This document shows positions 1 through 11,730 of a stretch of 64,000 nucleotides of DNA, piece by piece. The stretch comes from Eudromia elegans (Eukaryota > Chordata > Aves > Tinamiformes > Tinamidae), in the NCBI GenBank assembly GCA_003342815.1, contig PTEX01000230.1, positions 420,891 to 484,890 of the forward strand, in the 5' to 3' direction. Positions within the stretch are counted from its first letter, which is position 1. Every line of letters starts with the position of its first letter. Under the pieces are notes generated by a model, which worked only from the letters and a program-made list of their open reading frames with translations, did no database searches and was not told where the DNA came from. A program made the translations under genes and the position numbers.

Positions 1-403
1 CATAGCACAGACAATGACAGATATTCTTCATATTGACCTATGCATTCCATCATAGGCTCCACTTTCATTTGTCTACATTTTAATCACATTTGCCATCCAA
101 AACTTGCTTTAGCCTGAGAAAATTCACCAAGTTCCAGTTGAACTCAGAATTAAACTGTAGATTCCAGAGTCAACACTCATACTGGTCAGGAATGAGCTAC
201 AAACCCCAGTGGTAACCCTTTAAATGTGGCTTCACAGTGGCAATAACCTTCACCTATTGTTCCTAGCTGCTCAGTTGGTCAAAAAAGCAGAAATCTGCCT
301 GAATTCTCCTATGCCACTGCTGAGTCTGAGAGTGTGAGAGTGTGAGAGTGTGTGTGTGTGTGTGTGTGAAAGAGAGAGAGAGAGAGAGGGAGAGAGAGAG
401 AGA

Positions 404-444
<41 letters not shown>

Positions 445-1822
445 CTCGGTACGACTTCATGTGAGGATTTTTTTTTTTTAACTCTCTGTTCCTGTAAAAA
501 CATAATAGAATGTTTAAAAACCCCTACCTAAAATGGGAGCAAAATTAAACCTCAGAAGTTAGAAAGGGTGCTGTCCGAGGAGTAAATCACAACTGCATTA
601 CGATATATTATTTTCCACAAGACTTTTGTTTGCAGTTGAAGTTGAAAGATGAGCAGTGAACAAGTCATGGGAAAGGGCACCGCATGGTTCAGATGTCTGA
701 ATACCATCCTCAAGAAAAGCATTCAACTCACGTTTCTGCCAAGAAGTTCCCAATTGATGCTATGCAAGACAGTTACATTCAACTTTCTCAGATGGTACCA
801 GCTCCTTTTGTCTTCTACGTGGCCAATGAGCTGTGACCAAACTGGCAAAAGGAGAGAGCTTTAAGTACCACCACAGGCTCTCTGGGAACTGGATTTCGGA
901 TGTCTGAGAAAATGAGTACTCACGAGAATGTAAAGCTTAGACTTCAGGTATTTTGCTTTTGGTGTCCAAGAACAGTTGACATTTCTCAAATTTTGATCTT
1001 AGTAAAACAATGTCCCAAACATGAAGCTGAAGAAATAAATACTTAATAAATCTTAATATTTGTTCAAAAAACAAAAAAACAGATATCACAGAGACGAGTG
1101 TCACAGTAAATTTTACGCTGCAATTCATTTCTTTGCATTCAGTGCAGAATTTCAATCATATGCCATGAAAAATAAGGTCTTGTGTTTCAACATGAACGAT
1201 AAGAATAAAATGAAATATTGAACAGCTGCTCATTCCATGAGTAACCTCCAATCCAGTGAAACAAATGATGGAGAAGTCCTGTAGAAAAGTAGTTTGGGAG
1301 TGTGCAAATTAAAATCCTTATTGTAAAGTATATGCAAATGGNTCAAGCAACCTCAGTTTTATCATATCTAAATTTCTGACTGTTTAGTCCTAATGGATTT
1401 TTTTTTTTACGAAGCATTTTTTTTTTCCATTCCTGTAATTAGTAGTAGATACTACACACGGAGAACTTCCTTCATCATCCAGGCAAAGGGCATGTGACAA
1501 AAGAACTATATAGTACTCTCCAAGCTCATTTGTATGGGGCTGGAATTCCTCGCCGCCTGGGCTGCCATTTTTCCCACTTTATGTTCGCAAACTCCCTTCT
1601 CGATATGCAGTAGCGTATGTTTGCGGTAGTGAGGGACAGATGCTCAGTCTCAACAAAGATCAATGTGGCTCTAGGGAGCACTGCAGCATCTTTTCTCTGA
1701 TATTAGACTCTACTATCCTGAGGCTCTTTCCTACGTAGTGGTTTACCATGTTGCCAGTCTGTCTTTACAATAGCTCTCTCTATCTTATTTCTTAAATAAG
1801 GATGTATATTTAAAAGACATAC
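1..1822 (-). other. SLC10A7: SLC10A7 intron, partial (downstream of the 84-nt exon)
   Basis: This stretch follows the donor of the exon at 1823-1906 in the direction of transcription. The next family segment in the human protein (starting IVRRYIKDWLERKKPPF, recalled) was looked for on the minus strand and not found, so the intron continues past base 1. It holds the compound microsatellite at 325-441 and T-rich runs near 468-480 and 1398-1428. Open frames of 60-72 codons here (for example 649-864 + and 937-1155 -) show no recognisable protein. Confidence 0.85.
325..441. repeat. Compound (TG)n(GA)n microsatellite
   Basis: Imperfect GTGAGA-like units run into a pure (TG)n tract (about 343-368) and then a long (GA)n tract (about 369-440) broken by two GGG interruptions. 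Read in the transcript direction this is (CT)n followed by (CA)n, a polypyrimidine tract in the intron about 1.4 kb past the 84-nt exon. The Ser/Leu-rich frames over it are products of the repeat, not genes. Confidence 0.97.
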
Positions 1823-1906
1823 CTGTCCAATAATAAGAGGGACTACAACAGTCATAAACAGCTGCGAGAATATAGATGTAAAAGGCACAGAGGAGGATGA
1901 TCCAAG
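1823..1906 (-). CDS. SLC10A7: SLC10A7 coding exon, 84 nt, membrane helix about TM6
   Basis: SLC10A7 is an SLC10-family membrane protein with ten predicted helices. In humans it is linked to cellular calcium control, Golgi/glycosaminoglycan processing and skeletal and enamel development; its transported substrate is not established. The exon translates on the minus strand to 28 codons that begin LGSSSSVPF and end VVVPLIIGQ, matching human residues about 158-185 from memory without a visible change. Boundaries are clear: a T-rich tract ending GTAG at 1907-1910 precedes the first codon (CTT at 1906-1904), and CAG|GTATGT follows at the low end. It is phase 0 on both sides. The hydrophobic second half should be about the sixth transmembrane helix; the Ser-rich start should be the short loop before it. 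An open frame that runs from here to 1703 is only intron read-through. Confidence 0.96.
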
Positions 1907-1961
1907 CTACAAAACAAAAATATGCTATTAATACTCAACTTTTCTTAAAATCTGCAAATTT

Positions 1962-1967
1962 CATGCA
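1962..1967 (-). promoter_or_regulatory. TGCATG (RBFOX-type) motif upstream of the 84-nt exon
   Basis: The minus strand reads TGCATG here, 56 nt upstream of the first base of the exon at 1906-1823. TGCATG is the known binding word of RBFOX splicing regulators. The motif is only six bases, so chance occurrence is quite possible; functional use is inference. Confidence 0.3.
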
Positions 1968-3032
1968 TTTATAAAACATACTAATATAGCATTTTTAAGT
2001 ATAAAAATATGCAGGTGTGTACACATATAAATAAATAAAGCAATCTCTGCTTGATTATTCTATCACCTAAGGTAACAGGCACATCAATATTCATTTAATT
2101 GAAACCCCGCTACACACATATGCAAAGTAAATCATAGGAGCATTTGCAGGATTGTAACCTAAAACAGACAGTGCATCTTCCTACACATGCAGCTAACCTT
2201 GCCATTTATACAGAGAAACAAACAAACAGAAAAGCCGTTATATTTATTTTCAGACTATTTAAAAAATAAAATGAATACCTAAGACATTATTTCAAAGACA
2301 TTAAAAAAGACATCTTTTGACATATCTTGTACTGTGAAGTTAAACAGCAACAGGCTTTGTCTTTGAATAGGTAATCTTTTACAAATATATTTATTATTTT
2401 AAATGCTGAAAGTATTTTCTTAAAAGATGTATGAAGAAAAGGTGAAGTCAGTGGGATTTCTGCAATTTCAAATTACTTTAGAATGTGTAGGACAATACGC
2501 ATATTTCTTTACACTCTAACTGGACTGACTTTATGCCAGGCCAGTTAGAAGTTTCATTTAATGTCTTTTTAACAGTATTTGAAAATATATTAAAGAATGT
2601 ATAGTATGAAAAAATGTGAAATAGCATTGTCAGAGCTTCTGAGAAGAAAATATTCTGCAGACAACTGTTTCATAACAGGAGTAAAATGACCTACCAATGA
2701 GGATTTCACAGATCCACATCGTTTTATCTTGCAGTTCATTTTAAAANTCCGCAAAATGATGACAGAATTCAGATTTTTTTTCAGCTTCATCTAATTAAGT
2801 GATACTGATCTCTTAAAACATTCTCAAATACTTCATGCTCATAAATTACACTCACACTGCATTATACCTCTGACATCTATCTTCCTTTCAAAGCTACCTG
2901 CAGGCATTATAGACAAGGTGATCATACAATCTAGTCACATCCTGTAATTCTGCCTAGCAAATCAACATACGGCCATAAAACAGGGTTGGCATAAAAACAA
3001 AAAAGAATCTGCAGAAAATCAGAGTACAGAAA

Positions 3033-3075
3033 GAACAGAAATTTCTGTTCATACTACAATATTATGTATTGTAGT
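3033..3075. repeat. Two adjacent perfect inverted repeats
   Basis: Bases 3033-3050 form a perfect 18-base palindrome (half-site GAACAGAAA). Two bases later, ACTACAAT (3053-3060) is repeated inverted as ATTGTAGT (3068-3075) around a 7-base loop. No transposon ends or target duplications were recognised. Confidence 0.8.
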
Positions 3076-3166
3076 CAATAAATACTAAGTATTTTATCTT
3101 ACTTGGATTTGTACGACTACAATCTTTACCCAAAGAAAACCATGAATCATTCCCATCATTTAATTT

Positions 3167-3208
3167 AAAAAAAAACCCAAAAAAACAAAAACAAAAAAAA
3201 CCCAAACA
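3167..3208. repeat. A-rich low-complexity tract with CCC/C interruptions
   Basis: Runs of A are broken by AAACCC and AAAC units. It is simple sequence; no retroposon body could be recognised next to it. Confidence 0.85.
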
Positions 3209-5930
3209 CCCTATATCACTTTTACAACAATGGAGCGATCAACTTTTGTAAAAACTTTACTTCAAATGTAGTATCTTCAAGCTATTAGGGACTCATAAAC
3301 ACTGATTATCAATCTATTTCTTTTGAACACAAAATAGAAACTAAGTTACAGATGCTGAGATGCTAACAAATCCATCCACCTAATAAACAAATTTGCCTGG
3401 GAGAGGTATTTTACTCAAAGTAACAATCTTCCAGGTCAGAGTAAGATTCACCATCTTGCCAACTTGACCCCCCCAGTTCAGGCTCACGTCACTGTCCTCT
3501 GGCCTACAAAAGACTGGCATAGACACCCTGGATAAATGTCTCTACCTGACTACATTTTAAATACAACAAACATGAACACAGCAGTCCAAAATATCAATTA
3601 AAAGAAACGATTATTGGATTTTTTAAGCTTTTGCCCACAGGAAGTGAGTTCCTTGGCTACTTCTGGTTTGCAGGAAAAACAAAAACAAAAAAAACAAACA
3701 AAACACTTGAATAAAGTACTTATTTATGTTTATTTTATGATTTTTTTTTTCCAGAGAATTTTGGTATAAATGTGATGAGTGTGTGCTTTCCTGCACAGCA
3801 GCAGGTTTATCACACTAACTAAATTCAAACAAAGACTGTGAAAACTCTTTCTTATGGAAAAGAATAGGCATTTTTCACTTAAATAATCCCAGTTGTTTCT
3901 GCCAGACAACTCACATGAACAAGAACTGCATGTTCTGCAGGTGCTTCCTGGATTTGGCTGTACAGAAAGTGAATTCCAGGTAAATCTTTCCAGCTCGGTC
4001 ATTCTGCAGTCACTGTGCAGCACTTTCATACTTGACCTGCAGCATTCTCGCTACTATAATTCTAGACCTCTCTTCTCAAGAGACTGCCCGTTTTGAAAAC
4101 ACCTGACAAATTATTTAGTGGATTTGTTTATAAGCTTGTGGTAGAAACACTGGCTTATCCTTAATTGATAGGATGCTTTTAACTAGTTAACTATTTAATT
4201 TGTGGTAGAAAAGATATCTTCTTTGCATAAAAATAAAACAATTCCACTTACTTGCCTAGACTGCCTCCACTAGCCAGATGCTCCATTCTCATCTTTCTGA
4301 CTGGCTGGATAGGTATCAAAGCGGGGGTTTCTTCCCCAAGGATGTTCCCATTTCTGCAACTGCCACTGATTCAGAATAAACACACCTCCTACCAGTCACA
4401 CCAAATTATAATCCAGCGCCACATGTGCTGCCTATATTGAGTCCACTTCAGAGGCAGCTGTCCTTCGGGGCCCTGCTCTTCCAGCATTTCCTTATAATTA
4501 TCACGTTTCCTCAGACTGTGTTTTTGCACCCTAATACATCATTAGCCAACTTCAGCCTTGTCCCTTGCTACGCAGAGCCAGGTCTCCGCACAGAAAAGCA
4601 AGTGGGGCTGGAGGAACAGCACAGATTGCAGTGGAAGGGTCACTGGCTAAGCTTTGCTTTCTCACCTTCACATCAGGTTACTCCAATACCTGTTTTATAT
4701 TTTGCCGTCAACGCTTTACCATCACTGCCTCCTTGCTTCCCATTGCTTTGTGTTGCTCTCGTCAGAGCAGATCCTGCTGCCAAGTGGCCTGCCCAGACAC
4801 CCTCGTCCCCTCACGTCCCGATGGGTGACAGTCCCATCACAAAAGGGAAGTGGAAAGTGATGCTTTTTTTAAAAAAAAGATGCAGATGGGATGCAGCTCA
4901 ATATGGAAGATAACAAACATGAGTGACCAACTGGACTAAAGTCTCCCTGTGTCGACTCCCTCCAGTACCCACATCTTGTCACTGCAGTATGTTACGTTAC
5001 CCAGTCATACATGCCCTTACCCAGGCTGTAGAGTATGTCACATTTCAGCAGTGGTAGACAAATCTCCCTATTAAATAACTCAGGTACTTGGCAAATGGGA
5101 ACAGTTTGCAATTAGTACAGTTAATTACAGTAACAATGATCAGACTCTGGGAACTTGCACTACTCTGCAGGAGCCAGGCTGACAGCACCAAAGAGTTCAG
5201 CATCAGCTCTCCTCTAGATTTCAGCTAGGACATAGAATTTGGAGGCCAAGTATAAGCTAAAGAGTTCCTTTGATCGGATCAAGTATCAAAAAAAAAAGGT
5301 AAAAAATCATAAATCAGCCCTCTTTCACAATAAAAAGACAAAACAAAAAAGTAACAAAGACTCTCTCTGTCTTTCTCTGTCTATATTTCTACAAAAAATA
5401 TCTGAAGATGTTTCAGTAAGAACATAGCAAGGTAAGGAAAAAAAAAAAAAAAAACTCCGAAAAAAACCTCTTCTTGGGAATATCTGCTTGTCTGGCCTTT
5501 GGTCTTCAACTTATTTTGAGCACAGGAAATGTAAGTGGAGGTCAAGAGAGATGAAACAGTCATCCCTGCATAATGTTTCACGAGTCTGAAGAGAGCTAGT
5601 ACGTCACCAGGGGTGCTGACAACAGGAGTGGAAAGGGAAAGGAAGAGAAGGCACATCTCCTGGGATGGAGCTTCTGGTAAGAGAACAACAAAATAAAGGA
5701 GAGAAAGAAAATCACAAAGGATGAGAGACTAGATAGCCGAAGAGAGGTGGTAGTATATTTTTCTGCTACTGTATTGTTACTTTTTCCTGGGTAAATGGCC
5801 TTAATAGAGACTGGTAAGTCTGAAATGTTATTTAAAGTCTTTTATTCTCACCTCTCAAAGCCACTGACCTTCAAAGACAGAGAAAACTAGGGCCACCAGT
5901 CCTTAAGAAGACTAGTCCATACCTGGTGGA

Positions 5931-6003
5931 TTGATTGCTGCAATCAAGCCCTCGGATTCAATCCGATGACTAAATTAAGAATCCTTAGATATTCAGGATT
6001 CTT
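5931..6003. repeat. Cluster of three short perfect inverted repeats
   Basis: Within 73 bases there are three separate perfect inverted repeats. The first has arms TTGATTGC/GCAATCAA (5931-5947, 1-base centre). The second has arms TCGGATT/AATCCGA (5952-5966, 1-base centre). The third has arms AAGAATCC/GGATTCTT (5977-6003, 11-base loop). All are built around GATT/AATC. This could be a cluster of homeodomain-type binding sites or a small structured element; no known family is recognised. Confidence 0.75.
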
Positions 6004-7059
6004 GATCCAGCACCATGCTGCTGTGTGTAATTCTGATTATAGTCAAAGAAAGAACTAAACCTGGGACAAGTGCAGAAAAAAAATAGAGAGAATTAATGGT
6101 TTGGTTTATGAGTAACAATTAGAAATGCATGGATTACTTAACTTAGTGAAAAGATGTCTTGGAAAAGTGAGAGAGTACAGTGAAAACTGTACTCTTTATA
6201 TGAGTCAGAAAGGAAAACTCAGGAGAAAACATGCAGTCCAGCTCTATGATTTCCAGCATGTGTGAAGGGGAGCAGAAGAAATAAAACACAGGAGAAATAA
6301 AAATCTTTGTACATAAGAAGCACATTCAGTTTTGAGATACACCGTACAGACCGGAAGATAGGAGACTAGAGGATTCAGGACTTAGTCCTGACAGTCTCCC
6401 AGTTCTATGCATCCTTTGAAGAGACACATTTTGTTTCTGCTGAGTATAAGATGCATCTTTGGAAGATTCCTGCAACATTGGAGAGTTGTAAAAGGCAAAA
6501 AAAAGTCTGGAGCAAAATCAAACAAGATTGACCTTCTGTGGAAGGTCCTCCACAGAAACATTACATATTTTGCAGTCTTTTGCCTAGGCAAATTTACAAT
6601 AATTTGCATGTGTTTCAAGAGGTAAGGATATCTATTATTCTCCAAGTACAATTTGTAATGTAATTATATATAACAAAGCCATAAAAGGCTAATTTGACAA
6701 AGGCATAAAATATTTAAACCAATATCTCACAACAGTGATTGAAAAGTTCCTGTCAGCTGTAACAGGCTTGGGCGGGGAAAGAGGGGGAGAGGTTTTCTGC
6801 TTTAAAAATCATCATTAGTCTGTTATCACTGGTTTCAGCAAGGTATCTGACTCGACGAGAGGAAGACAACATCCTTCACTGAATGCTGTGGTTCCCAGAC
6901 TATTATCAGTAAAGAAACATAAGCAGCAGGCCAGCCTGCTAACTTGCAGCTGGCAAACCTTACAGGACTTTGTGTTGTTGCATTTCTGCTTGTCATATAC
7001 ATGAATCCTAATCAATTATATATATAGTTTATGGAACACGGCCCATTTGTAACACTATT

Positions 7060-7453
7060 GCTGGGAATGGGAACGAGCTACGCCTGTTTAGCCCTGAGAA
7101 GAGAAAGCTGAGAGGAGATCTGATTAAAATGTATAAGTACCTGAGGAATGTCTGCAGGGAGGAGGGGGGCAAACTGTTCTCCGTAGTGGCCAGTGATAGG
7201 ACAAGGGGTAGTGGGTACAAATTAAAACACAAGCAGCTGCATCTCCATGTGAGGAAGAACTTTTTTACTGTTCAGGTGACAGAGCCCTGGAACAGGCTGC
7301 CCAGGGAGGTGGTGGAGTCTCCTTCTCTGGAGATCTTCAAAACCCGCTTGGACGCCACCCTGTGCCACGTGCTCGAGGGGTCCCTGCGTGTGCAGGACGG
7401 GGTTGGACTAGATAATCTCTAGAGATCCCTTCCAACCCTAAAGATTCTGTGAA
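7060..7453 (+). mobile_element. CR1 LINE, 5'-truncated 3' end
   Basis: This is the 3' portion of a CR1 non-LTR retrotransposon, inserted antisense to SLC10A7. It contains the last part of the CR1 second open frame: NELRLFSPEKRKLRGDLIK near 7072-7128, then VTEPWNRLPREVVESPSLEI near 7276-7335. It ends with the hallmark CCTTCCAACCCTAAAGATTCTGTGAAT. A 97-codon stretch (7129-7422) is still open, so the copy is not very old, but it lacks the 5' UTR, first frame and most of the reverse transcriptase. The left edge is approximate (7040-7072) because homology fades there. No clear target duplication was found, as is usual for CR1. The subfamily was not determined. Confidence 0.93.
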
Positions 7454-8610
7454 TACAACATAACTGACTTAATAATAAGCGTTAACACAAGGATGATGAT
7501 CTTGAAGACTAATGCCAGGATTCAACAGTTTCTAATTGGGTAGAATGTTAATCAGATTTCTACAGCAAATGCTGCTATTCTTGAAGGTCTAGCTTAGTGT
7601 TCACACAAGGATACAGCAATTAATTGCAAAATATCTAAGGCTTCATTAAGTCAATCATTATGTCTCAGAATGTTTTTTTTTCTAGTAAGCTTTATACCAG
7701 AAGTTTCATAGTACTTCTGTGAAAAACACTTCTCAGAAATGTAATTGACAATCTACATTTAACACCATTCACTTAACATAATAATTCTTTGTATAAAATG
7801 TATGATTTATAATAAGTTTCAATACGTCTTTATCCTCTTTGCTTAGGTAACTTCTATTTTCTTTACCAGACATTTACAAACAGCAAAGGCAGTTCAGAAC
7901 ATTATATTGTCTAGTGCATATGTGGCAACATTTAAACCATGAGCACTACTCCAAATATTAAAATCAAACACATGAAAAACTAAGAACAAGCTAATGGACA
8001 ACAGTTTATTATATTCTGGCAACACTAAGAGTGTTTAATGCACTATAAACATGGAGGCTCACCAACAGCATCACTGATACAGAGTAGCATTCTGTGTGAA
8101 AGAGTTAATGCTAGTGAGTACTCAATTCATGGAAAAAATATTTACTAAAGGCATTGACTTTAAAGAATTCAGAAGGCCAACTCAGGTACTGTTGAGGTAA
8201 ATGGGACTTTTTAAAAATACTGAAATCAGAAAATCCCACCCTATATTAAATTATGCAGTAAATTGAGACTGGAAAAATTAACTAATGAATCGTACAGACA
8301 CATGAAACAGGAAGTCACCAGTGTTTCCCATCCCATTGTAACTAGGCAGAACCACTTGGAACAGTTAGCTTGCTGTCCCAAGGACCTGCCATGGGTAAAA
8401 GGAATCTTCAGAGAAGATGGACTTTATGTTGGTAAGAGTAAGAAAAACATAAGTATGTTTTCTTAGAACATGTATCTTTTTAAACCTACAGAGAATCTAT
8501 GGTCCAAAGCGTATGAGAAAATCTCTGTTGGTATATATTGATATATAGGATATGGTCAACATAGTTTTTGCATAAATATAGTTGTATGAGCTAAAACATA
8601 ATTTGTGAGA

Positions 8611-8662
8611 TAATAAAAAATAAAAAATAAATAAAAAAAAAATATATATATATATATATATT
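8611..8662. repeat. A-rich tract running into (TA)n
   Basis: TAAAAAA-type units (8611-8641) lead into an uninterrupted (TA)n of about 20 bases (8642-8662). It lies about 1 kb downstream, in transcript terms, of the 36-nt exon. Confidence 0.92.
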
Positions 8663-8764
8663 CCTAGGCAGTTTTACTGGCTGAAACAGAAATTGACATT
8701 GTTATACTTCCTCTCACAGCACTACATATCCCCAAACAGTATACACTGTTAAGTCTATATTTTA

Positions 8765-8834
8765 CATATACACACACACACACATAGAGTGTATATATAT
8801 ATAAAAAAATATATAAATATATATATATATATAG
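8765..8834. repeat. Compound (TA)n(CA)n(TA)n microsatellite
   Basis: A short TATA stretch is followed by (CA)n at about 8770-8784, then GTG(TA)n, A7 and a further (TA)n to 8834. It is simple sequence only. Confidence 0.93.
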
Positions 8835-9658
8835 CTTCTCTGAAAGCTCTAAAAGTGTCTCAGCTATTTCTCTGCTCTTCCCAACGTGGCAGCCCTCAGT
8901 AACTTACAAAACATTTGCCAGAATTCTCCACAGCACCATCACTTGCTAACTCACATGGCACAACCTTGAGGAGCATTATCCACCGGCTAAGGTCTCCTCA
9001 CCATACACTGAGCAATATACATTACCACTACAAAACAGAAACCTAAAACTGCGTCTTCATCCACAGTCTGTAAGGAACCAAGGCAGAAAACTGACAGAAA
9101 ACTAACTATTGAGAAAGTCTTAATCTAACAAGAACAAACTAACACCTTATTAGTGATGCACAGGGGCTCCAGTCATTCATCTTCCTCCTTCCAAGATTTC
9201 ACAAACCTCTACCACAAAAATACCCATGGGCTCAGCTGGCCAAGCGGGAAGCTTCATTCACCTGAACAGGACTCCTTTTAACTGGCTGTCATCCGTTTTT
9301 GTTTGCTATGATCTTGTCCAATTCTTGCATATGTGTGCTGTGCAAGAGACCTCCTAACCCGCAATTACCTGCATGGCAAGCGCTTTATTTGACCCAGTGT
9401 AAAGTACATGGCTTTGTGATGCTGCAGGAACAACAGGCTTCACTCCTCTTGGCAAAACACAGAGATAGTGTTTGCATTCACTGACAAACAATTTTACAGT
9501 CCTCTAGAAAGTAGTTTATCTCATGTATTGACCAAAAAAAAAAAATCTGTCTCGTCATTTAAGCACTGTGAAATCATCCAATGCTGTCTTAAATATAGCA
9601 TCTAATGGTACAATATTACTCAGTAAAAGGACAGACATTTTCATACTGAAATACTCAC

Positions 9659-9694
9659 AAAAAGTAGAAGCAGCAGTGGAGTTATAACGATGCC
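9659..9694 (-). CDS. SLC10A7: SLC10A7 coding microexon, 36 nt, core of about TM5
   Basis: Twelve codons read GIVITPLLLLLF on the minus strand, identical to human residues about 146-157 as recalled. Acceptor: a T/C-rich tract ending TTCTTCCAG immediately before GGC (9694-9692). Donor: GTGAGT directly after TTT (9661-9659). Both ends are phase 0. The peptide is almost entirely hydrophobic and should form the middle of the fifth transmembrane helix, joining AAAIFNSAFGSFL from the upstream exon to LGSSSS of the downstream exon. At 36 nt it is too short to be seen as an open frame of useful length and is easily missed by gene finders. Skipping it would keep the frame but delete most of a helix. 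Confidence 0.96.
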
Positions 9695-9784
9695 CTGGAA
9701 GAAATAAAAATAGGTGTCTGTTAGTCAGGGAAGCAGAGCACTCTTTACTTCGTTGTACCCGAATGCACTGAAACACTCTAAGCC

Positions 9785-9790
9785 CATGCA
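9785..9790 (-). promoter_or_regulatory. TGCATG (RBFOX-type) motif upstream of the 36-nt microexon
   Basis: The minus strand reads TGCATG 91 nt upstream of the first base of the microexon at 9694-9659. Upstream TGCATG sites are associated with RBFOX-dependent exon skipping in other genes. With six bases, chance is a real alternative. Confidence 0.3.
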
Positions 9791-11666
9791 CTGCTGTGGA
9801 AACTAAGTGAGAAAACGGGTAAGTTCAGCTTTGCTCTTCACTGTGTAGATTCTTTACTGATACAAACATCCTTTTACAAACAATATTCATTACGTTTTTT
9901 CACAACCTCTAGCTTTCCTCATTTTAGACCTAAGATTCTCCCTTTTAAAACATATGATATGCAGAAATATAGATGGATATTTGAAAATACATACATATCA
10001 AAACTAGCCCCTCATTGTGCTCTTTCTTAACTCTAACTAGGTCTCTTTCCCTAGGAGGAGATTGGTGATTGACGCCCCTGTTGGCCAGTCCCAGGTCCTC
10101 TCCTGTGCAAAATCCGCATCAATTGTGATGAATTAGGTGTTGTGACTGTGTCATGTAAGCTGATATTCCCCAAGGAAAAGAGCTGAGATCTCAAAACTCA
10201 TTTCACTCGATTAGACTTCATGTCTCAGTGGTAGAATGCAAGTCTTTCATCTAATTTAATCACACAGGACCACCTCAGCTTTCCACATCCCCCAGGCAGA
10301 CACAAGCAAAAAGATTTGTTTTGTTCACTGACAAGGAACAGGTTTAAAGCTGATGATTGGAAAAATATAGGATTTTAAGTTTCATGAGGGTAAATCTTAA
10401 AATGAGTTGTTTGGGCTGGGNGTTAACATGACATGCATCAGTTTCTCAGTTGCAAACAGTAATTCCCCATCATCCTTCCATCAGACTTCAATATTTTATT
10501 ATTGCTCAATAAAACTATTCTCACATTTAATGCATACTAATTCACAAAGCTCACCCAGAACTTTTCTAAGCCAAGATTATTCTTTAGTCAAAGATTTCTC
10601 AAGAATAATTCTCTTTTGGCTCTTCACAAAATCCATCATTCAAAGGACAAGACCCCCAAATTTGCTCACATCCATCTAAACCAATATTTTCTTTTGGATT
10701 GGAGTTCAAGTGAAAAATAATCAAACAAAAAAGCACCTGTACCTTGCTTTTAATTTAACCTTGAATAGCACAGCTTTACTCCATTCTATGGAAGCTAATA
10801 TTAAGAAAAGTCTTCTACAAGCATCTTTGTGTTTGCTTTATGCACCCATCAAGGTCACTGGCACAGAGAGCCCATGTAGCACAGAGGGCTCCTACTCAGA
10901 GCACTTGTAAAAGGCAACAAGTAAATACTCCAAACAAGGCCAGACATGCAGGAATGAGGAGGCAACAGTTAACCTGTGCAACCAGAAGGTTCTGCAGAAT
11001 TTTAAAACATATTTTGAAATAAATAATATATGCCATATCTGACTGGCCCACAGCCTAGCTATCCATAATCATTTATCTTTTTGTGAATGTCACATCTTAA
11101 ATAGATCATAAAGGCTAGAAAGAGGTAGAAGCATTAAGGATTGCTTCAGGGAATCATCCCCTGTATACGGGGAGACCTACACCAAAATGTAGGAATGCTT
11201 ATGAAGAAATGTAGGTGTTCAAGGATATCAGCTGTGGAGGAAGAAAAAAGTTCATGAAGGGAAGAGGCACTAATTGCTGAATCGACACTTATGGACAGCA
11301 TCATCTACAATGCTTAAAAGGGGGGAACTGACAGTAAGTCTGTGTAAAGTGGATGCACACAGATGCTTCAGTGGAATGAGCAAATGCCAACTTTTATGTG
11401 ATTATTACCCAGGGCAAGGTGCTCAGAGCAATATGCAATATTATCACTGCAACCCTTTCTGAGTAGGAACAAACAGAAACATTCAAGGGGCAGGAGGTGA
11501 TTTACTTACTACAAGCAACCTGTATTTTAAGAGTGCTGAGTACAGCAAGAAGGCAGGATCCCCCCAGCTCCTGAACACAGCTAGCTTTCCTTTGCATCTG
11601 AAGCAACTCACTAATTCAGCAGCTTTACTGATTTCTTATATATTTCAATAGCATTTTTACACAATT

Positions 11667-11730
11667 GTAAAACAAAAAAGAAATGTGTAAATGTGTAAAA
11701 AAAAAATGTGCTATGCGTAAAACAAAAAAG
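11667..11730. repeat. Degenerate direct repeat, 14-base unit 50 bases apart
   Basis: GTAAAACAAAAAAG occurs at 11667-11680 and again, without change, at 11717-11730. ATGTGTAA-type sequence and an A run lie between. It is probably a decayed tandem duplication of A-rich DNA. Confidence 0.7.

Larger units (their letters stand above)
1907..9658 (-). other. SLC10A7: SLC10A7 intron, 7,752 nt
   Basis: This intron lies between the 36-nt and 84-nt exons, with donor GTGAGT (9658-9653) and acceptor TTTTGTAG. It contains A-rich low-complexity sequence at 3167-3208 and 3674-3703, inverted repeats at 3033-3075 and 5931-6003, a poly(A) stretch near 5438-5454, a CR1 tail at about 7060-7453, and AT/CA microsatellites at 8611-8834. 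A slightly GC-richer patch lies at about 4560-4830. Its overlapping frames, the longest 162 codons at 4425-4913 +, resemble no protein I know. The rest looks like unique AT-rich intron. Confidence 0.9.

Noticed and set aside
263-503. Two overlapping Ser/Leu/His-rich minus-strand frames
   Set aside because: They are translations of the (TG)n(GA)n microsatellite in two frames.
1-1822. Search for the SLC10A7 coding segment that follows LIIGQ
   Set aside because: No match to the expected RRYIKDWLERKK segment was seen, so the exon is taken to lie before base 1.
4425-4913. 162-codon + frame
   Set aside because: Proline/leucine-rich composition follows from a mildly GC-rich patch. It overlaps other frames, has no recognisable domain, and lies inside an intron.
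7129-7422. 97-codon + frame as a possible host gene
   Set aside because: It is the tail of the CR1 second open frame.
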